Shown here: in pieces, positions 6,469 through 6,561 of the stretch
Layout of the letters: every line of letters starts with the position of its first letter
Numbering within the stretch: position 1 is the first letter of the stretch
NCBI GenBank assembly: GCA_026706165.1
Contig: JAPOZF010000198.1
Coordinates: 1 to 6,561 of the forward strand
DNA: 6,561 nucleotides
Source of the DNA: Gemmatimonadota bacterium
GTDB taxonomy: Bacteria > Latescibacterota > UBA2968 > UBA8231
Direction: 5' to 3'
Made by a program: the position numbers and the translations under genes
The notes under the pieces: model-generated
Seen by the model: the letters and a program-made list of their open reading frames with translations, nothing else
Database searches by the model: none
Told to the model about the DNA's origin: nothing

Positions 6469-6514
6469 ACTGGCCGTGCAGAGGTTGGACCCTGCATTTC
6501 AGATCAAAGGTGCC

Positions 6515-6561
6515 ATGGTGCTTCGATCCCTTTCCCTTGTCATGGTGTTGACCGCAATGGC
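6515..6561 (+). CDS. Start of an exported protein (5' end only)
   Basis: Fifteen codons and two bases are visible, encoding MVLRSLSLVMVLTAM. One arginine followed by a hydrophobic run is the beginning of a signal peptide or a membrane anchor. AAAGG at 6506-6510 ends four bases before the ATG and serves as ribosome-binding site, and a good promoter lies 47 bases upstream. The combination supports a real start. Upstream in frame there are stop codons (TGA at 6434 and 6440) and a possible GTG at 6476, which lacks a comparable site. Family and function cannot be told. Confidence 0.6.
   Translation, partial: MVLRSLSLVMVLTAM

Larger units (their letters stand above)
6052..6514. other. Intergenic region, lower GC, no supported gene
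   Basis: About 460 bases between the sialidase-like gene and the next plus-strand gene. Base composition drops to about half G+C from clearly higher values in the flanking genes. I see no convincing gene. The longest plus-strand frame noticed is a 45-codon ATG frame beginning at 6221 with no ribosome-binding site and no recognisable motif. I found no tRNA or riboswitch. It contains a weak terminator candidate near 6120-6140, an ACTGA-GAT-TCAGT inverted repeat at 6106-6118, a TTCCTGTC direct repeat at 6291 and 6301, and a promoter at 6439-6468. Confidence 0.6.

Overview
The window is a GC-rich stretch of bacterial chromosome or metagenome contig. Hand-counted 60-base lines give 45 G+C of 60 inside the sialidase-like gene, but only 28 to 29 of 60 in the last 500 bases. 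Its genes encode exported beta-propeller, carboxypeptidase-regulatory-like, DUF1565-like and ankyrin modules. That style is common in large-genome, GC-rich environmental bacteria such as Acidobacteriota, Gemmatimonadota, Planctomycetota, myxobacteria and sponge-symbiont lineages. The sequence alone does not let me choose among them.

Layout. (1) Positions 3535 to 1, minus strand: a very large open frame that leaves the window on the left without a stop, with at least 1,178 codons visible. It has a signal-peptide-like segment, a six-repeat PD40/TolB-type propeller, a carboxypeptidase-regulatory-like domain, a DUF1565-like domain and a block of ankyrin repeats. After the ankyrin block the cycle restarts with a second six-repeat propeller and a second DUF1565-like domain. 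(2) Positions 4794 to 3628, minus strand: a complete 388-residue YVTN/YncE-type propeller lipoprotein with a Tat-like signal, 92 bases upstream of gene 1 and probably cotranscribed with it. (3) Positions 4825 to 6051, plus strand: a complete 408-residue Asp-box (BNR) sialidase-like protein, divergent from gene 2 with only 30 bases between the start codons. (4) Positions 6052 to 6514: non-coding, lower in GC, with a weak terminator candidate, short repeats and a good sigma-70-type promoter. (5) Positions 6515 to the right edge: the first 15 codons of a plus-strand gene that begins with a signal-peptide-like sequence.

All three substantial genes encode beta-propellers, but from three different families (PD40/TolB, YVTN, Asp-box), giving four propellers in about 6 kb. 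Genes 1 and 2 look exported and may act together at the cell envelope. The sialidase-like protein has no visible signal peptide. No substrate or pathway can be read from the sequence. The most unusual item is gene 1, where an entire propeller-DUF1565 module is repeated within one reading frame around an ankyrin block.
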